Below, piece by piece: positions 7,929 to 16,384 of a DNA stretch of 60,760 nt. A program made the position numbers and the translations under genes. Origin of the DNA: an uncultured Clostridium sp. (GTDB lineage Bacteria; Bacillota; Clostridia; TANB77; CAG-508); contig CAKNKX010000008.1 in assembly GCA_930987745.1 (NCBI GenBank), positions 1-60,760 on the forward strand, given 5' to 3'. Every line of letters starts with the position of its first letter. Position 1 is the stretch's first letter. The notes under the pieces are model-generated. The model had not been told where the DNA came from. It made no database searches and was given only the letters and a program-made list of their open reading frames with translations.

Positions 7929-8636
7929 ATGATTAGTATCAAAGGCAGAGTTTTTTTAGGAAACAATGTAACAATCGTCAATGGACGGGTTATAAGCGGT
8001 GGAGGAACTGGCAAGTTCCAGAAATTTGACGAAAGGAAAGTGGAAGATTGTAGCAATATTGAAAAGATAGCAATCAATTCGACATTTGTCGATGTCAATG
8101 TTTCCGTTTCCAATTCGTCCAAGGTTGAAGCACATTTCTATGGTAAGGCAAATCTTGATGGAGATGTCAACTTTGATGTTCGGGTGGTAAATCGTGAACT
8201 TAGAATTACATTAGAGTTTACTGGCAACTGTTTCAAGGGAAATTTGAAACTCGATGTTACCGTACCACAAAAGATATTCAAAGTTATTTCTGCAAAGAGT
8301 TCATCAGCAGACATTACCTTAAATGAAGGTGTCTCAACCGATTATCTCAAAGTGAAGACACAGTCTGGAGATTTGGAGACTAATGCAACAGTCAACACTG
8401 TTTCTGTTTCTACAATGAGTGGAGATGTCGAACTTTATATCGATGCAACCCAAGACATTAATGTCGAGATTTCCACAATGAGTGGGGATGTATCAGCGGA
8501 ATTTAATAACATTGGACACATCAACCTTTCCACCAGTTCTATGAGCGGAGATGTCAGAAATCGCCACAAGGGAAGTAAGGGTTATACCGCAGACGTGGAC
8601 ATCTCTACAATGAGCGGAGATATAAGAATTCGATAA
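7929..8636 (+). CDS. DUF4097-like beta-strand repeat protein, atypical codon use
   Basis: A 235-residue protein with no signal peptide. Its C-terminal half carries four copies of the STMSGDV type (VSTMSGDVELY, ISTMSGDVSAE, TSSMSGDVRNR, ISTMSGDIRIR), spaced 20-25 residues apart. This is the right-handed beta-helix-like pattern of DUF4097 adhesin/head-domain proteins. The ATG follows AAGGAGG by 7 bases. Codon use is unlike the surroundings (many ATC, ACC, CTC, TCC). It contains two in-frame CGG codons (7986-7988 and 8181-8183, both CGGG) that must be read as triplets, since skipping the C gives a stop within three codons in both cases. Recent transfer is inferred. It is monocistronic. Confidence 0.75.
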   Translation: MISIKGRVFLGNNVTIVNGRVISGGGTGKFQKFDERKVEDCSNIEKIAINSTFVDVNVSVSNSSKVEAHFYGKANLDGDVNFDVRVVNRELRITLEFTGNCFKGNLKLDVTVPQKIFKVISAKSSSADITLNEGVSTDYLKVKTQSGDLETNATVNTVSVSTMSGDVELYIDATQDINVEISTMSGDVSAEFNNIGHINLSTSSMSGDVRNRHKGSKGYTADVDISTMSGDIRIR

Positions 8637-8662
8637 CTCTTGATATTAAAGTTTCATGATTT

Positions 8663-8703
8663 AAGTAAGCTGTGCTATTTTCTAATAACACAGCTTACTT
8701 TTT
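8663..8703 (+). terminator. Rho-independent terminator of the beta-repeat gene
   Basis: AAGTAAGCTGTG (8663-8674) pairs with CACAGCTTACTT (8689-8700), followed by T residues. Confidence 0.9.
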
Positions 8704-8734
8704 AGTTATTCCTTTTGTACCTATGATTAAATCT

Positions 8735-9999
8735 TTAAGAAATTCTATTGAAAAGATATAGTGAAACTTTATTTTGTTCTGCTGTTTTCATCTCCATAAG
8801 TTTAGCCATTGCAAACATTACAAGTTTATATTTCCAAAAATTTATAAGTGTAGTTCTATATTCTTCATCTATACCTTTTAACATGATATCAAATTTCTCA
8901 TAATTTACTTTTTAGATTACTAATTTCATCATCTTTTAACTCCAACTGATATTTAAGTGATTGATTTTCTTGTGCCATTTCAAAAGAACTATGCTCAAAA
9001 TCTTTAATTGCCATATTCAAGTCATTTACACTTCTAAGTGTTTTAGTGATATCTTACATCTTTAGTATAATTTTTAAGTTTCTGGACATTTTCGTTTGAA
9101 ATAACCATATTATTTTTGTTTAGCTTAGTAGGTTTTAAATTATCTAATATTTCATTTATATCTTTACTTGTATTATCTACTTTTTGAGTCTGCTCATTAG
9201 CTTTTACAAGTTTTTGTTCTTTCTGTTCTAGTTGTTTCTTTATTTTTCTATAATCTCCCATATCCTTAACATTTATATCTTGATTTCTGCCTTTTTGTTT
9301 TTCTTTTAATTTTGTATCAACTTCATAAAACTTGTTATAGGACTTAATACAAGCATTTCTCATTTTATCTTGTATTTCAGTTAATGAATTTTTAGTAAAT
9401 ACTTGTGATTTTCCCACTTGCTTTTTCATTCCTCTTTTGCAATTCTCAATAATTGGTACTCCAACAATGTGTAAATGAGGAGATGTTTCATCAAAATGTA
9501 TTGTAGCATTTGCTATTTTAAAAGTTGGTACAATTTTAATTAAGTCCTTTATTTGTTCATTATATACATCAATCATTTTTAATCTATATTCTTGGTCTTT
9601 ATCATTCCAAAAATCCATATCTCCAAGTTCTACTATAATTTCACAAGCTATATCATTTTGTGAATCGCATACTTTTTTGAAATACTCTTCAATTTTTCTA
9701 TCTTCACGAGTTTGTTTGCTATTATATTCTAGTTTTGCTTTTTTAAATTCATCTAAATATACTTGCTTAACATCATTTACAATATCATTTGTTCCATAAA
9801 TCGTTCTAATTAATTCTCTTTGATTGTCATAATCTCTTAAATTATGCTTATTAACTCTTGATAAATCGTTAGCATTTTGAATTGCATTATTAGAAAGAGA
9901 AGTAGTACCTGATACATTTCCTTTGGAAACTTTCTTTGCCAATTTGCTTTTGTTTTTATCACTACCCAAGTGAAAAGAATACGCTAATTCTTGCTCCAA
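8735..9999 (-). pseudogene. MobV-family relaxase (Mob_Pre), decayed by two frameshifts
   Basis: The intact N-terminal part shows the MobV signature HFDETSPHLH (HxDExxPHLH), which binds metal and nicks oriT. The start is probably TTG at 9999, because AGGAGGT (10012-10006) lies 7 bases upstream, giving MEQELAYSFHLGSDK. The main frame ends at 9043, but the coiled-coil tail continues in another frame to about 8909 (TLRSVNDLNMAIKDFEHS) and in a third frame to 8735 (NYEKFDIMLKGIDEEYRTT). The two shifts, near 9050 and 8908, do not involve CGG. They are ordinary indel decay and a useful contrast to the recoding sites. It represents the mobilization gene of a plasmid or integrative mobilizable element. 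Confidence 0.8.
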
Positions 10000-10032
10000 T
10001 AAAACCACCTCCTTGAACTTGCTTCGAAGCAC

Positions 10033-10098
10033 AGGACTTTGACTCTGTCATAAGTCCTAACCCCCTATGAGTTATGACGTACCATCATAACTCGGGGG
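10033..10098 (-). other. Candidate oriT with two perfect inverted repeats
   Basis: Directly upstream of the relaxase. AGGACTT/AAGTCCT occurs at 10033-10039 and 10052-10058. TGAGTTATGA/TCATAACTC (10068-10093) is flanked by CCCCC (10061-10065) and GGGGG (10094-10098), which extends the stem. MobV elements keep oriT just before mob, so this is the likely nick region. The nick site itself cannot be assigned. Confidence 0.5.
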
Positions 10099-10167
10099 CT
10101 CTGCGAGGCAATAAATTTTCTTACACCATCCTTTCGTTTGGATGATTTTCATATTGTTTATAGACAA

Positions 10168-10205
10168 CAAAAAAATCAACCAGATTTTATTTTCTGATTG
10201 ATTTT
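10168..10205 (-). terminator. Terminator downstream of tRNA-Leu
   Basis: AAAATCAA-C-CAGA (10172-10184) pairs with TCTG-A-TTGATTTT (10193-10205). On the minus strand it is followed by a T-run. Confidence 0.75.
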
Positions 10206-10243
10206 GTATCTAACTGTTCTATTAGTTCGAACAGAAACGTCAT

Positions 10244-10327
10244 TGGTGCGGATGAAGGGACTCGAACCCCCACGCCGTTGGCACTGGTTCCTAAGACCAG
10301 CGCGTCTACCAGTTCCGCCACATCCGC
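10244..10327 (-). tRNA. tRNA-Leu(UAG)
   Basis: Acceptor stem GCGGATG/CATCCGC, discriminator A, encoded CCA (10246-10244). The anticodon stem CTGGT/ACCAG encloses loop CTTAGGA with anticodon UAG. It has a long variable arm and a GGTTCGAGTCC T-arm. It is 84 nt, a class II tRNA. Its 3' end faces the relaxase remnant, a common integration arrangement, but I found no second copy of the 3' end that would mark an att site. Confidence 0.97.
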
Positions 10328-10347
10328 ATATTTAACTGACAATTAAT

Positions 10348-10377
10348 ATATTAGCACACTTTAAATATCTTTGTCAA
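10348..10377 (-). promoter_or_regulatory. tRNA-Leu promoter
   Basis: Minus strand TTGACA (10377-10372), 18 bases, TAATAT (10353-10348). Confidence 0.7.
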
Positions 10378-10511
10378 TAGTTTTAAACGTGTTTGTGAAA
10401 AAAATTGTTTCAAAAACTCCAAAAATAATAAAAAGTATGGTAGAATAAAAAAAGATTAAATTAGAGAAAATAATAGCATAAGAAGAAAATAATAAAATTG
10501 TAGGAGAAAAT

Positions 10512-11072
10512 ATGAGCGAAAAAGAAAAAATGTTAAAAGGTGAAATATATAATGCAAATTATGATGAAGAATTGTTTCAAGAAAGACAATATGCAAAAGA
10601 ACTTTGTTATGAACATAATAATTTAAGACCAAGCGAATTAGAAAAAAGAAAAGAGGTAATAAAAAAATTATTAGGGAAAACAAAAAAAGAGTTTTTCATA
10701 GAGCAACCATTTATATGTGACTATGGATATAATATAGAAATAGGAGAAAATTTTTATTCTAATCATAACCTTACAATTCTAGATGCAAACAAAGTAAAAT
10801 TTGGAGATAATGTATTTATTGGACCTAATTGTGGTTTTTATACCTCAGGACATCCTATAGATAGTAAAACTAGAAATAGTGGATTAGAATATGCAAAACA
10901 AATAGTAGTAGGAGACAATGTATGGATTGGTGGAAATGTTACAGTAGTTCCAGGAGTGAAGATAGGTAATAACTCAGTAATAGGAGCAGGAAGTGTAGTA
11001 ACAAAAGATATACCAGATAACTCTATAGCAGTAGGAAATCCATGTAAAGTAATAAGAAAAATAGAAATTTGA
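10512..11072 (+). CDS. Sugar O-acetyltransferase (Maa/LacA/NodL family)
   Basis: A 186-residue protein, the normal length for the family. The N-terminal mac domain (MSEKEKMLKGEIYNANYDEELFQER) is followed by hexapeptide repeats of a left-handed beta-helix. The catalytic His lies in TSGHPID, and VVPGVKIGNNSVIGAGSVVTKDIP is the typical end. It transfers acetyl from acetyl-CoA to a sugar, and maltose/galactoside specificity cannot be told apart. Its stop TGA is the first triplet of a dispersed palindrome, so the C-terminus (VIRKIEI) may have been altered by the insertion. Confidence 0.93.
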   Translation: MSEKEKMLKGEIYNANYDEELFQERQYAKELCYEHNNLRPSELEKRKEVIKKLLGKTKKEFFIEQPFICDYGYNIEIGENFYSNHNLTILDANKVKFGDNVFIGPNCGFYTSGHPIDSKTRNSGLEYAKQIVVGDNVWIGGNVTVVPGVKIGNNSVIGAGSVVTKDIPDNSIAVGNPCKVIRKIEI

Positions 11073-11156
11073 GAAAAAGAGGGACGGGCTTATTTTGTGT
11101 CATTTTTACATTATTTGGTAAAATGACACAAAATAAGCCCGTCCCTAAAATTCTCA
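11070..11156. repeat. GGGACGG/CCGTCCC palindromic element, copy 1
   Basis: Begins TGAGAA and ends TTCTCA. The core GGGACGGGCTTATTTTGTG pairs with the mirrored arm ending CCCGTCCC through a stem of more than 20 bp. The first TGA is the stop codon of the acetyltransferase. It is shared in form with copies at 16266 and 35876. A REP- or MITE-like element is inferred. Confidence 0.8.
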
Positions 11157-11174
11157 ACTAGAAAGATTAAAAAA

Positions 11175-11205
11175 AGGGATTTTTAGGTACGTCCCTAAAA
11201 TCCCT
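11175..11205 (-). terminator. murC terminator, related to the second repeat type
   Basis: On the minus strand AGGGATTTTAGGGACG folds on CCTAAAAATCCCT and is followed by seven T residues, right after the murC stop. The arms resemble those of the element at 28490. Confidence 0.75.
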
Positions 11206-12588
11206 CTAATGTATAAGCATTGGTCCAATTTCTGTAACTGTTCCTGCTCCTAAAGTTAGTACTATGTCATTTTCTTTTACATTTTCTTTTACATATTTTA
11301 CACATTCGTTAAAGTCTGGAATATATATGGCTTTTTCTTTTAGTGAGTTAATTTTGTTAACTAAATCTACTGAAGAAATGTTATATGTATTTTTTTCTCT
11401 TGCTGCATAAACATCTAATACTATAATATGGTCAAAGTTTAATAATGCTTTTGCAAAATCTTCTAATAATAGTTTTGTTCTACTATATGTATGTGGTTGG
11501 AAAATTACCCATGATTCATTATATTTTTTATTCATTAATGATTTTGCAGTTGCAATTATTTCAGTAGGGTGATGACCATAATCATCATATACACTTGCAA
11601 TTCCTTTTATTTTTCCTTTATATTCAAACCTTCTATGTGCACCTGTAAATTTAAGTAGTGCTGATTTTATGTCTTTTTCTTTTATTCCATATTGTGTGCA
11701 AACTGCGATACAAGATAGAGCATTTAATATATTGTGCATACCAGGAACTGAAAGTTTAAATCTATCAAGGAATTTATTATCATGATAAACGTCAAATTCA
11801 GGGAATCCATCATTATCAAAAGCGATATTTACTGCAAAAAAGTCAGTCTTTTTATTTGTAATACCATATGTAAGAACTTTTGCGTCTGTGAATTTAGCTA
11901 AATCTAAACAGTTTTCATCATCACCGTTTAAAATTAATAAACCATCACTTGGAAGTAGTTTAACATATTTTTCAAAAGCTTTTTTTATATTTTCAAAAGT
12001 TTTAAAATAGTCTAAATGGTCATTGTCGATATTTAATATAATTTCAGCTTTAGGGTGAAATTTTAAAAAGCTTTCTACATATTCACAAGCTTCTAAAATA
12101 AAATGCTCACTGTTTCCAACTTTATAATTTCCTTTTATTGCATCTAAATATGCTCCTACTTGAATACTTGGATTTTTAAGTCCTTCTAAGAAACATAGAG
12201 AAATCATAGAAGTAGTTGTGGTTTTTCCATGTGTTCCTGATATACAAATAGTATCTTTATAGCATTTAGTGATTTCACCTAAAAAGTCAGCCCTTTCAAT
12301 AGTTGGTATATTTAATCTATGTGCTTCAACGATTTCAGGGTCATCTTGTTTTATTGCAGCAGAATAAACCACAACATCAGATTTTGCGACATCTTCTAGA
12401 TTGTGGCCAATTGTAACTTTTATTCCTGCTTTTTCCAAAAGTGATATTGTTTCAGAGTTATTAGCATCTGAACCTGTAACATGAAATCCCCAATTTTTTA
12501 GAATTTCTGCAATTCCGCTCATACTAACTCCGCCAATACCAATCATATGGATATTTTTATATTTTTTTATATTATCTATATTAGGCAT
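11206..12588 (-). CDS. murC: UDP-N-acetylmuramate--L-alanine ligase
   Basis: A 460-residue Mur ligase. The N-terminal Rossmann motif is HMIGIGGVSMSGIAEIL, and the ATP-binding motif is ISGTHGKTTTTSM. The central DNDHLDYF and the C-terminal FQPHTYSRT and LGAGT motifs are typical of MurC. It adds L-Ala to UDP-MurNAc in the cytoplasm, the first peptide step of peptidoglycan synthesis. The ATG at 12588 has AAGGAG about 13 bases upstream, a somewhat long spacing. The gene is monocistronic and divergent from spoVG. Confidence 0.97.
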   Translation of the reverse strand: MPNIDNIKKYKNIHMIGIGGVSMSGIAEILKNWGFHVTGSDANNSETISLLEKAGIKVTIGHNLEDVAKSDVVVYSAAIKQDDPEIVEAHRLNIPTIERADFLGEITKCYKDTICISGTHGKTTTTSMISLCFLEGLKNPSIQVGAYLDAIKGNYKVGNSEHFILEACEYVESFLKFHPKAEIILNIDNDHLDYFKTFENIKKAFEKYVKLLPSDGLLILNGDDENCLDLAKFTDAKVLTYGITNKKTDFFAVNIAFDNDGFPEFDVYHDNKFLDRFKLSVPGMHNILNALSCIAVCTQYGIKEKDIKSALLKFTGAHRRFEYKGKIKGIASVYDDYGHHPTEIIATAKSLMNKKYNESWVIFQPHTYSRTKLLLEDFAKALLNFDHIIVLDVYAAREKNTYNISSVDLVNKINSLKEKAIYIPDFNECVKYVKENVKENDIVLTLGAGTVTEIGPMLIH

Positions 12589-12750
12589 TAAAAAAACACG
12601 CTCCTTATTTAAAACAGATAAATTATATAATTATAAACTGAAAAATTCAATACTTTTAAGAATTTTTTTTGGGAAATTTAGTAGTTCTAAAATAATATAT
12701 TAAATAAATATAAAAATGTTACAAAAATTATTAAAAAATTTGAAAAAAAA

Positions 12751-12777
12751 GAAGGAAAAAAGTTTTTTATGGAGAAT
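12751..12777 (+). promoter_or_regulatory. Sigma-H-like promoter of spoVG
   Basis: GAAGGAAAA (12751-12759), 11 bases, GGAGAAT (12771-12777), a full match to the Bacillus sigma-H pattern RnAGGAwWW-N11/12-RnnGAAT. spoVG is a classic sigma-H gene. An overlapping TATAAT at 12780-12785 could serve sigma-A. Confidence 0.65.
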
Positions 12778-12857
12778 AATATAATTGTACATAGGAAACA
12801 GATATGAAACAACATGTACAATAATTTTAAAACTTAAGGAAGGCGGTGCATTTAAAA

Positions 12858-13130
12858 ATGCAAATCACAGATGTAAGATTAAGAAAAGTAAATTCAGAGA
12901 ACAGAATGAAAGCTGTTGCTTCTGTAACATTCGATAACGAATTTGCAGTACATGATATCAAAGTTATCGAAAGCCAAAATGGATTATTTATTGCTATGCC
13001 AAGCAGAAAAACTCCAAACGGAGAATTTAGAGACATAGCTCATCCAATCAATGCTGAAACTAGAGAGAAAATTCAAAAAGCTATTTTAGAAGCTTATGAA
13101 GCTCCAGAAACAGAAGAATCAGCAGAATAA
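12858..13130 (+). CDS. spoVG: SpoVG, RNA-binding regulator
   Basis: Starts [12 protein letters not shown] at ATG 12858, matching the family N-terminus. An in-frame GTG at 12846 is part of the Shine-Dalgarno stretch AAGGCGGTG and is not the start. The 90 residues include [25 protein letters not shown] (shown in two parts: IAMPSRK and [11 protein letters not shown]), the nearly invariant block. SpoVG binds RNA and affects sporulation, division and capsule genes in Firmicutes. The acidic tail is short. The gene is monocistronic with its own terminator. Confidence 0.96.
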   Translation: MQITDVRLRKVNSENRMKAVASVTFDNEFAVHDIKVIESQNGLFIAMPSRKTPNGEFRDIAHPINAETREKIQKAILEAYEAPETEESAE

Positions 13131-13148
13131 TAAATAAAGTCATTTTAG

Positions 13149-13181
13149 GAGAACTTACAAATCATTGTAGGTTCTCTTTTT
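13149..13181 (+). terminator. spoVG: spoVG terminator
   Basis: GAGAACTTACAA pairs with TTGTAGGTTCTC and is followed by TTTTT. Confidence 0.9.
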
Positions 13182-13199
13182 GCATCTGATTAAAAGCAA

Positions 13200-13228
13200 T
13201 TGACTATAAAAATATGTTGTGCTAGAAT
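13200..13228 (+). promoter_or_regulatory. Sigma-A-type promoter before two hypothetical genes
   Basis: TTGACT (13200-13205), 17 bases, TAGAAT (13223-13228). Confidence 0.65.
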
Positions 13229-13258
13229 TTATTTAAGTAAAAAAGTAGAAAAGTACAT

Positions 13259-13321
13259 ATGAAAGAAAAAGAATGGAAAAATATCGATATACAGCAATTA
13301 TTAAAAGCTAAGGAGGATTAA
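13259..13321 (+). CDS. Possible 20-residue leader peptide
   Basis: MKEKEWKNIDIQQLLKAKED, ATG at 13259, ending in TAA just before the next gene. The Shine-Dalgarno AAGGAGG of the next gene lies inside its last codons, which would allow translational coupling. Its own ribosome site is weak, so it may not be translated. Confidence 0.3.
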   Translation: MKEKEWKNIDIQQLLKAKED

Positions 13322-13324
13322 AAA

Positions 13325-13906
13325 ATGATAGATGAAAGAAAAGAAAACAATAATAGTAATACAGAAGAAATTACAATAAATGGAGAAAACTATAAAATTA
13401 CTATTTATGAAAAAGATAAATTACTTCGTTTAGTAAAAATAAATAATGATAATAGTAAATATGAGGATGTTATCTCAGTTATAAATGATGAAGAAGAAAA
13501 TCGCGTAATGATGTATCATTCAAGTAGTAAAGACAGTATTGAAGAAAAATTTAGTAATGTTGCAATAAAAAGACCAAAAGATAAAAAAGACAGTTTTAAA
13601 TTTAGATATGCAAACGAAAATGAAGTTCATGATTGGAAAAATGAAGATAGTTTATATGAGTCATATGATTTTATACAAAAAGATGTTAAGTCACTGTTAC
13701 AAGCAGAAAAGCTATTTGATGAAATGAATAAAGATTGTAAATCGAAAGAAATGAAAGAAGAAAATTATGAAATAACTAAAGAAGATTTGGAAGAAGTGGC
13801 AAAAGAACAACGAACAGAAAAAACTAATGAAATAAGTAGAAAAATTAAAGAAGATATAAAAACAGAAGAAAAAGAAATTGAAGAGCAAGGAGATAATGAA
13901 AAATAG
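13325..13906 (+). CDS. Hypothetical acidic soluble protein
   Basis: A 193-residue protein that I do not recognise. It has a strong AAGGAGG site. The N-terminal ~75 residues look beta-rich (ITINGENYKITIYEKDKLLRLVKI), and the C-terminal ~80 are highly charged and probably coiled coil (Glu/Lys-rich). There is no signal peptide. It overlaps the next gene by 11 bases, so the two are likely co-translated. It lies between spoVG and pth with no informative partner. Confidence 0.7.
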   Translation: MIDERKENNNSNTEEITINGENYKITIYEKDKLLRLVKINNDNSKYEDVISVINDEEENRVMMYHSSSKDSIEEKFSNVAIKRPKDKKDSFKFRYANENEVHDWKNEDSLYESYDFIQKDVKSLLQAEKLFDEMNKDCKSKEMKEENYEITKEDLEEVAKEQRTEKTNEISRKIKEDIKTEEKEIEEQGDNEK

Positions 13907-14351
13907 TATGGAAAATGTAGAATATTTAAATTCACTTTATCAGGTATCAGAGATTATAAATTATCTTTCACCAGAATTAAAAAATAAAATACCCAAAAAA
14001 TTATTAACATATTTTGAACAAAATAAATCTAAAAACTACAATTGGAATTTGGATAAAACAAAATCATTAAAAGAACAGGATTTACTAGAAAATACAAAAG
14101 AAATATTAACAATGATATATAAAGAATATTTATGTGATGAAAAAGAAAAACTAGAAATAGAGAAAGTCTTAATAGAAAATGAGATTAATTATCAAAAGAG
14201 CTTATCAAAAAAATATAGTTCAGATGTTTTTAGTAAAAAAAATAGAGTATCAGTATATACTGATAAAACATCTAATGTAGAGCTTTTAAAACAAGAAGAA
14301 TCAATTTTTAAAAGAATTATAAATAAAATTAAATCTATATTTAAAAAATGA
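13896..14351 (+). CDS. Hypothetical helical protein
   Basis: I prefer ATG 13896, since CAAGGAGA lies 5 bases upstream, over the in-frame TTG at 13878. The result is a 151-residue, mostly helical basic protein ending in a Lys-rich amphipathic segment (IFKRIINKIKSIFKK) that could bind membrane or nucleic acid. Function is unknown. It is coupled to the upstream acidic gene, so the two proteins may act together. Confidence 0.65.
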   Translation: MKNSMENVEYLNSLYQVSEIINYLSPELKNKIPKKLLTYFEQNKSKNYNWNLDKTKSLKEQDLLENTKEILTMIYKEYLCDEKEKLEIEKVLIENEINYQKSLSKKYSSDVFSKKNRVSVYTDKTSNVELLKQEESIFKRIINKIKSIFKK

Positions 14352-14507
14352 TAATTTAAGGAAAGGTGAAAGTGTTAAATTAAATGTAAATTTATTTGGC
14401 GCTTTTTTCTTTATAACATTTATGAAACCAAATACTTGAAAAAAACTAGAAAAAAGGTTAAAATATATAATGTTTAAAAGTATTAAATGAAAAATGGGAG
14501 AAGAAAA

Positions 14508-15065
14508 ATGTATTTAATAGTAGGACTTGGAAATCCAGAACCAGAATATTCAAAAACAAGGCATAATATGGGATTTGATGTAATAAATAAATTGTCGAAT
14601 AAATATGAAATAAATGTAAATAAATCTAAATGGAAAGGTCTTGTAGGAACAGGAATTATAGAAAACGAAAAAGTTATACTTTTAAAACCACAAACTTTTA
14701 TGAACCTTAGTGGAGAAAGTATAAGAGAAGTAATGGATTTCTATAATTTAGAAAATAAAGATATAATTATAATCTATGATGATATGGATATAGAAAAAGG
14801 TGAAATAAAAGTAAGAAAAACAGGAGGTCCTGGAAGTCACAATGGGATGAAATCTGTAATAGAAAATTTGCCAAACAACAGATTTAAAAGAGTGAGAGTG
14901 GGAATTGGAAAGCCTGAAAATAAATCAGATATGATAAATTATGTAATAGGAAAAGTGTCAGATGAAGAACAAGAAATTCTAGATAAAGGCACAGAAAAAG
15001 CAAAAGAAGCAGTAATTGAAATTGTAAAAAATGGTGTAGATAGTGCAATGAATAAATTTAACTAA
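14508..15065 (+). CDS. pth: Peptidyl-tRNA hydrolase
   Basis: Starts MYLIVGLGNPEPEYSKTRHN at ATG 14508 (GGGAG 8 bases upstream), matching Pth. An in-frame ATG at 14487 would add seven residues without family support. The catalytic His is in TRHNMGFDV. LLKPQTFMNLSGES and DDMDIEKGEIKVRKTGG are the binding-site blocks, and GSHNGMKS follows. The 185-residue length is normal. It releases peptides from drop-off tRNAs. It is upstream of rng in the same operon. Confidence 0.96.
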   Translation: MYLIVGLGNPEPEYSKTRHNMGFDVINKLSNKYEINVNKSKWKGLVGTGIIENEKVILLKPQTFMNLSGESIREVMDFYNLENKDIIIIYDDMDIEKGEIKVRKTGGPGSHNGMKSVIENLPNNRFKRVRVGIGKPENKSDMINYVIGKVSDEEQEILDKGTEKAKEAVIEIVKNGVDSAMNKFN

Positions 15066-15080
15066 AAAGGAAGGAAAGAT

Positions 15081-16268
15081 ATGACAGAAATATTTATAAA
15101 AAAAGAACAAGAAGGAAAGAAAATAGCATTAGTTGAAAATGGAATACTTACTGAATATTATGAAGAAAATACGGAAGATAATAGAAGAGAAGGAAATATC
15201 TATATTGGAATTGTTAGAAATATAATAAAAGGGATGCAATCAGCCTTTGTAGACATCGGAACAGAAAAAAATAGCTTTATACATTTAAAAGATGTGCTTC
15301 CAAAGGTAGATGAGAAAAAAGAGAAAAAAGAAGATGAAATAAAAGATATTTCTAAAATTTTAAAGCCAAATCAAAAAATTATAGTTCAAGTAAAAAAAGA
15401 TAGTAATGAACAAAAAGGTGCAAGAGTTTCAACACATATAAATTTACCAGGAAAATATATTGTTCTACTACCAGGAACTGATATTATAACAGTATCACAA
15501 AAAATAGAAGACAAAAAAGAACAAGAAAGATTAATAAAAATTGTACAAGAAAATATATCTGAAAATAATGGAGCAATAATTAGAACATCAAGCAAAGGAA
15601 AAGAAAAAGAAATAATAAAAGAAATTAAAAGCTTGGAAAATAAATGGAATAAAATTTGTGAAAAAGAAGTTGATGTTAATTCTAAAAAACCAGAATTAAT
15701 ATATAAAAGTGAAGATATAGCAAAAAAGATGCTTATAGATTTAAGTACTAAAGGAATATCAAATATATATACAAATTCTCAAGAAGAATATAACGAGATT
15801 AAAGAAATATTGCAAGAAAATGAAGAATATAAAAATATAAAATTACAATTAGGTGGAAAAGATATCCTAGAAAAGTATAATTTAAAAAATCAGATAGAAA
15901 AATCTAAAAACAGAAAAATATGGCTTAAATGCGGAGGATTTATTACAATAGACAAAACAGAAGCATTAACTGCAATAGATGTTAACACTGGAAAATACAT
16001 AGGTGGAGCAAATAAAGTAGAACAAACAATATATAAAGTAAATATGGAAGCAACAATAGAAATTGCAAAACAATTAAGACTAAAAGATATTGGTGGAATA
16101 ATAATAATTGACTATATTGATATGTTAAACAAAGAAGATAAAGAAAAAATAGAAGAACTTCTAAAAAAAGAACTAAAAAAAGATAGAACAAAAACACAGG
16201 TAGAAGGTTTTACAAAACTAGATTTGATGGAATTAACAAGAAAACATATATGCAGTCATAAAGAATGA
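15081..16268 (+). CDS. rng: Ribonuclease G/E family endonuclease
   Basis: A 395-residue protein. The S1 domain (RREGNIYIGIVRNIIKGM to SFIHLKD) is near residues 35-80. The RNase H-like part has CGGFITIDKTEALTAIDVNTG with the catalytic Asp pair completed by IIIDYIDM. It processes rRNA and degrades mRNA. The tail KLDLMELTRKHICSHKE lacks the usual C-terminal extension, and the stop TGA belongs to the palindromic element at 16266, so the last residues may differ from the ancestral end. AAGGAAGG precedes the ATG. Confidence 0.92.
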   Translation: MTEIFIKKEQEGKKIALVENGILTEYYEENTEDNRREGNIYIGIVRNIIKGMQSAFVDIGTEKNSFIHLKDVLPKVDEKKEKKEDEIKDISKILKPNQKIIVQVKKDSNEQKGARVSTHINLPGKYIVLLPGTDIITVSQKIEDKKEQERLIKIVQENISENNGAIIRTSSKGKEKEIIKEIKSLENKWNKICEKEVDVNSKKPELIYKSEDIAKKMLIDLSTKGISNIYTNSQEEYNEIKEILQENEEYKNIKLQLGGKDILEKYNLKNQIEKSKNRKIWLKCGGFITIDKTEALTAIDVNTGKYIGGANKVEQTIYKVNMEATIEIAKQLRLKDIGGIIIIDYIDMLNKEDKEKIEELLKKELKKDRTKTQVEGFTKLDLMELTRKHICSHKE

Positions 16269-16350
16269 GAAATTTAGGGACGGAGGTTTTTTCTCATTTT
16301 AACAGTTATTTACAATTTGAGACAAAAATGCTCCGTCCCCAAAATTCTCA
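16266..16350. repeat. GGGACGG/CCGTCCC palindromic element, copy 2
   Basis: Runs from TGAGAA to TTCTCA with GGGACGGAGG at the left and CTCCGTCCCC at the right. The inner part carries TCTCA and TGAGACAAAAATG. The first TGA is the rng stop codon. Confidence 0.8.
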
Positions 16351-16384
16351 AAATTTTCATCGGAAATTGAAAAGGAAGGTAAAA

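Noticed and set aside
9043..9060. The relaxase frameshift as a further recoding site
   Set aside because: There is no CGG at either break, and the two breaks leave the coding sequence in three different frames.
10244..10327. tRNA-Leu as a player in CGG decoding
   Set aside because: The anticodon loop is a normal seven bases with UAG, with no feature that could read CGG or GGN.
12846..12848. GTG 12846 as spoVG start
   Set aside because: It is part of the Shine-Dalgarno stretch, and the family N-terminus aligns with ATG 12858.
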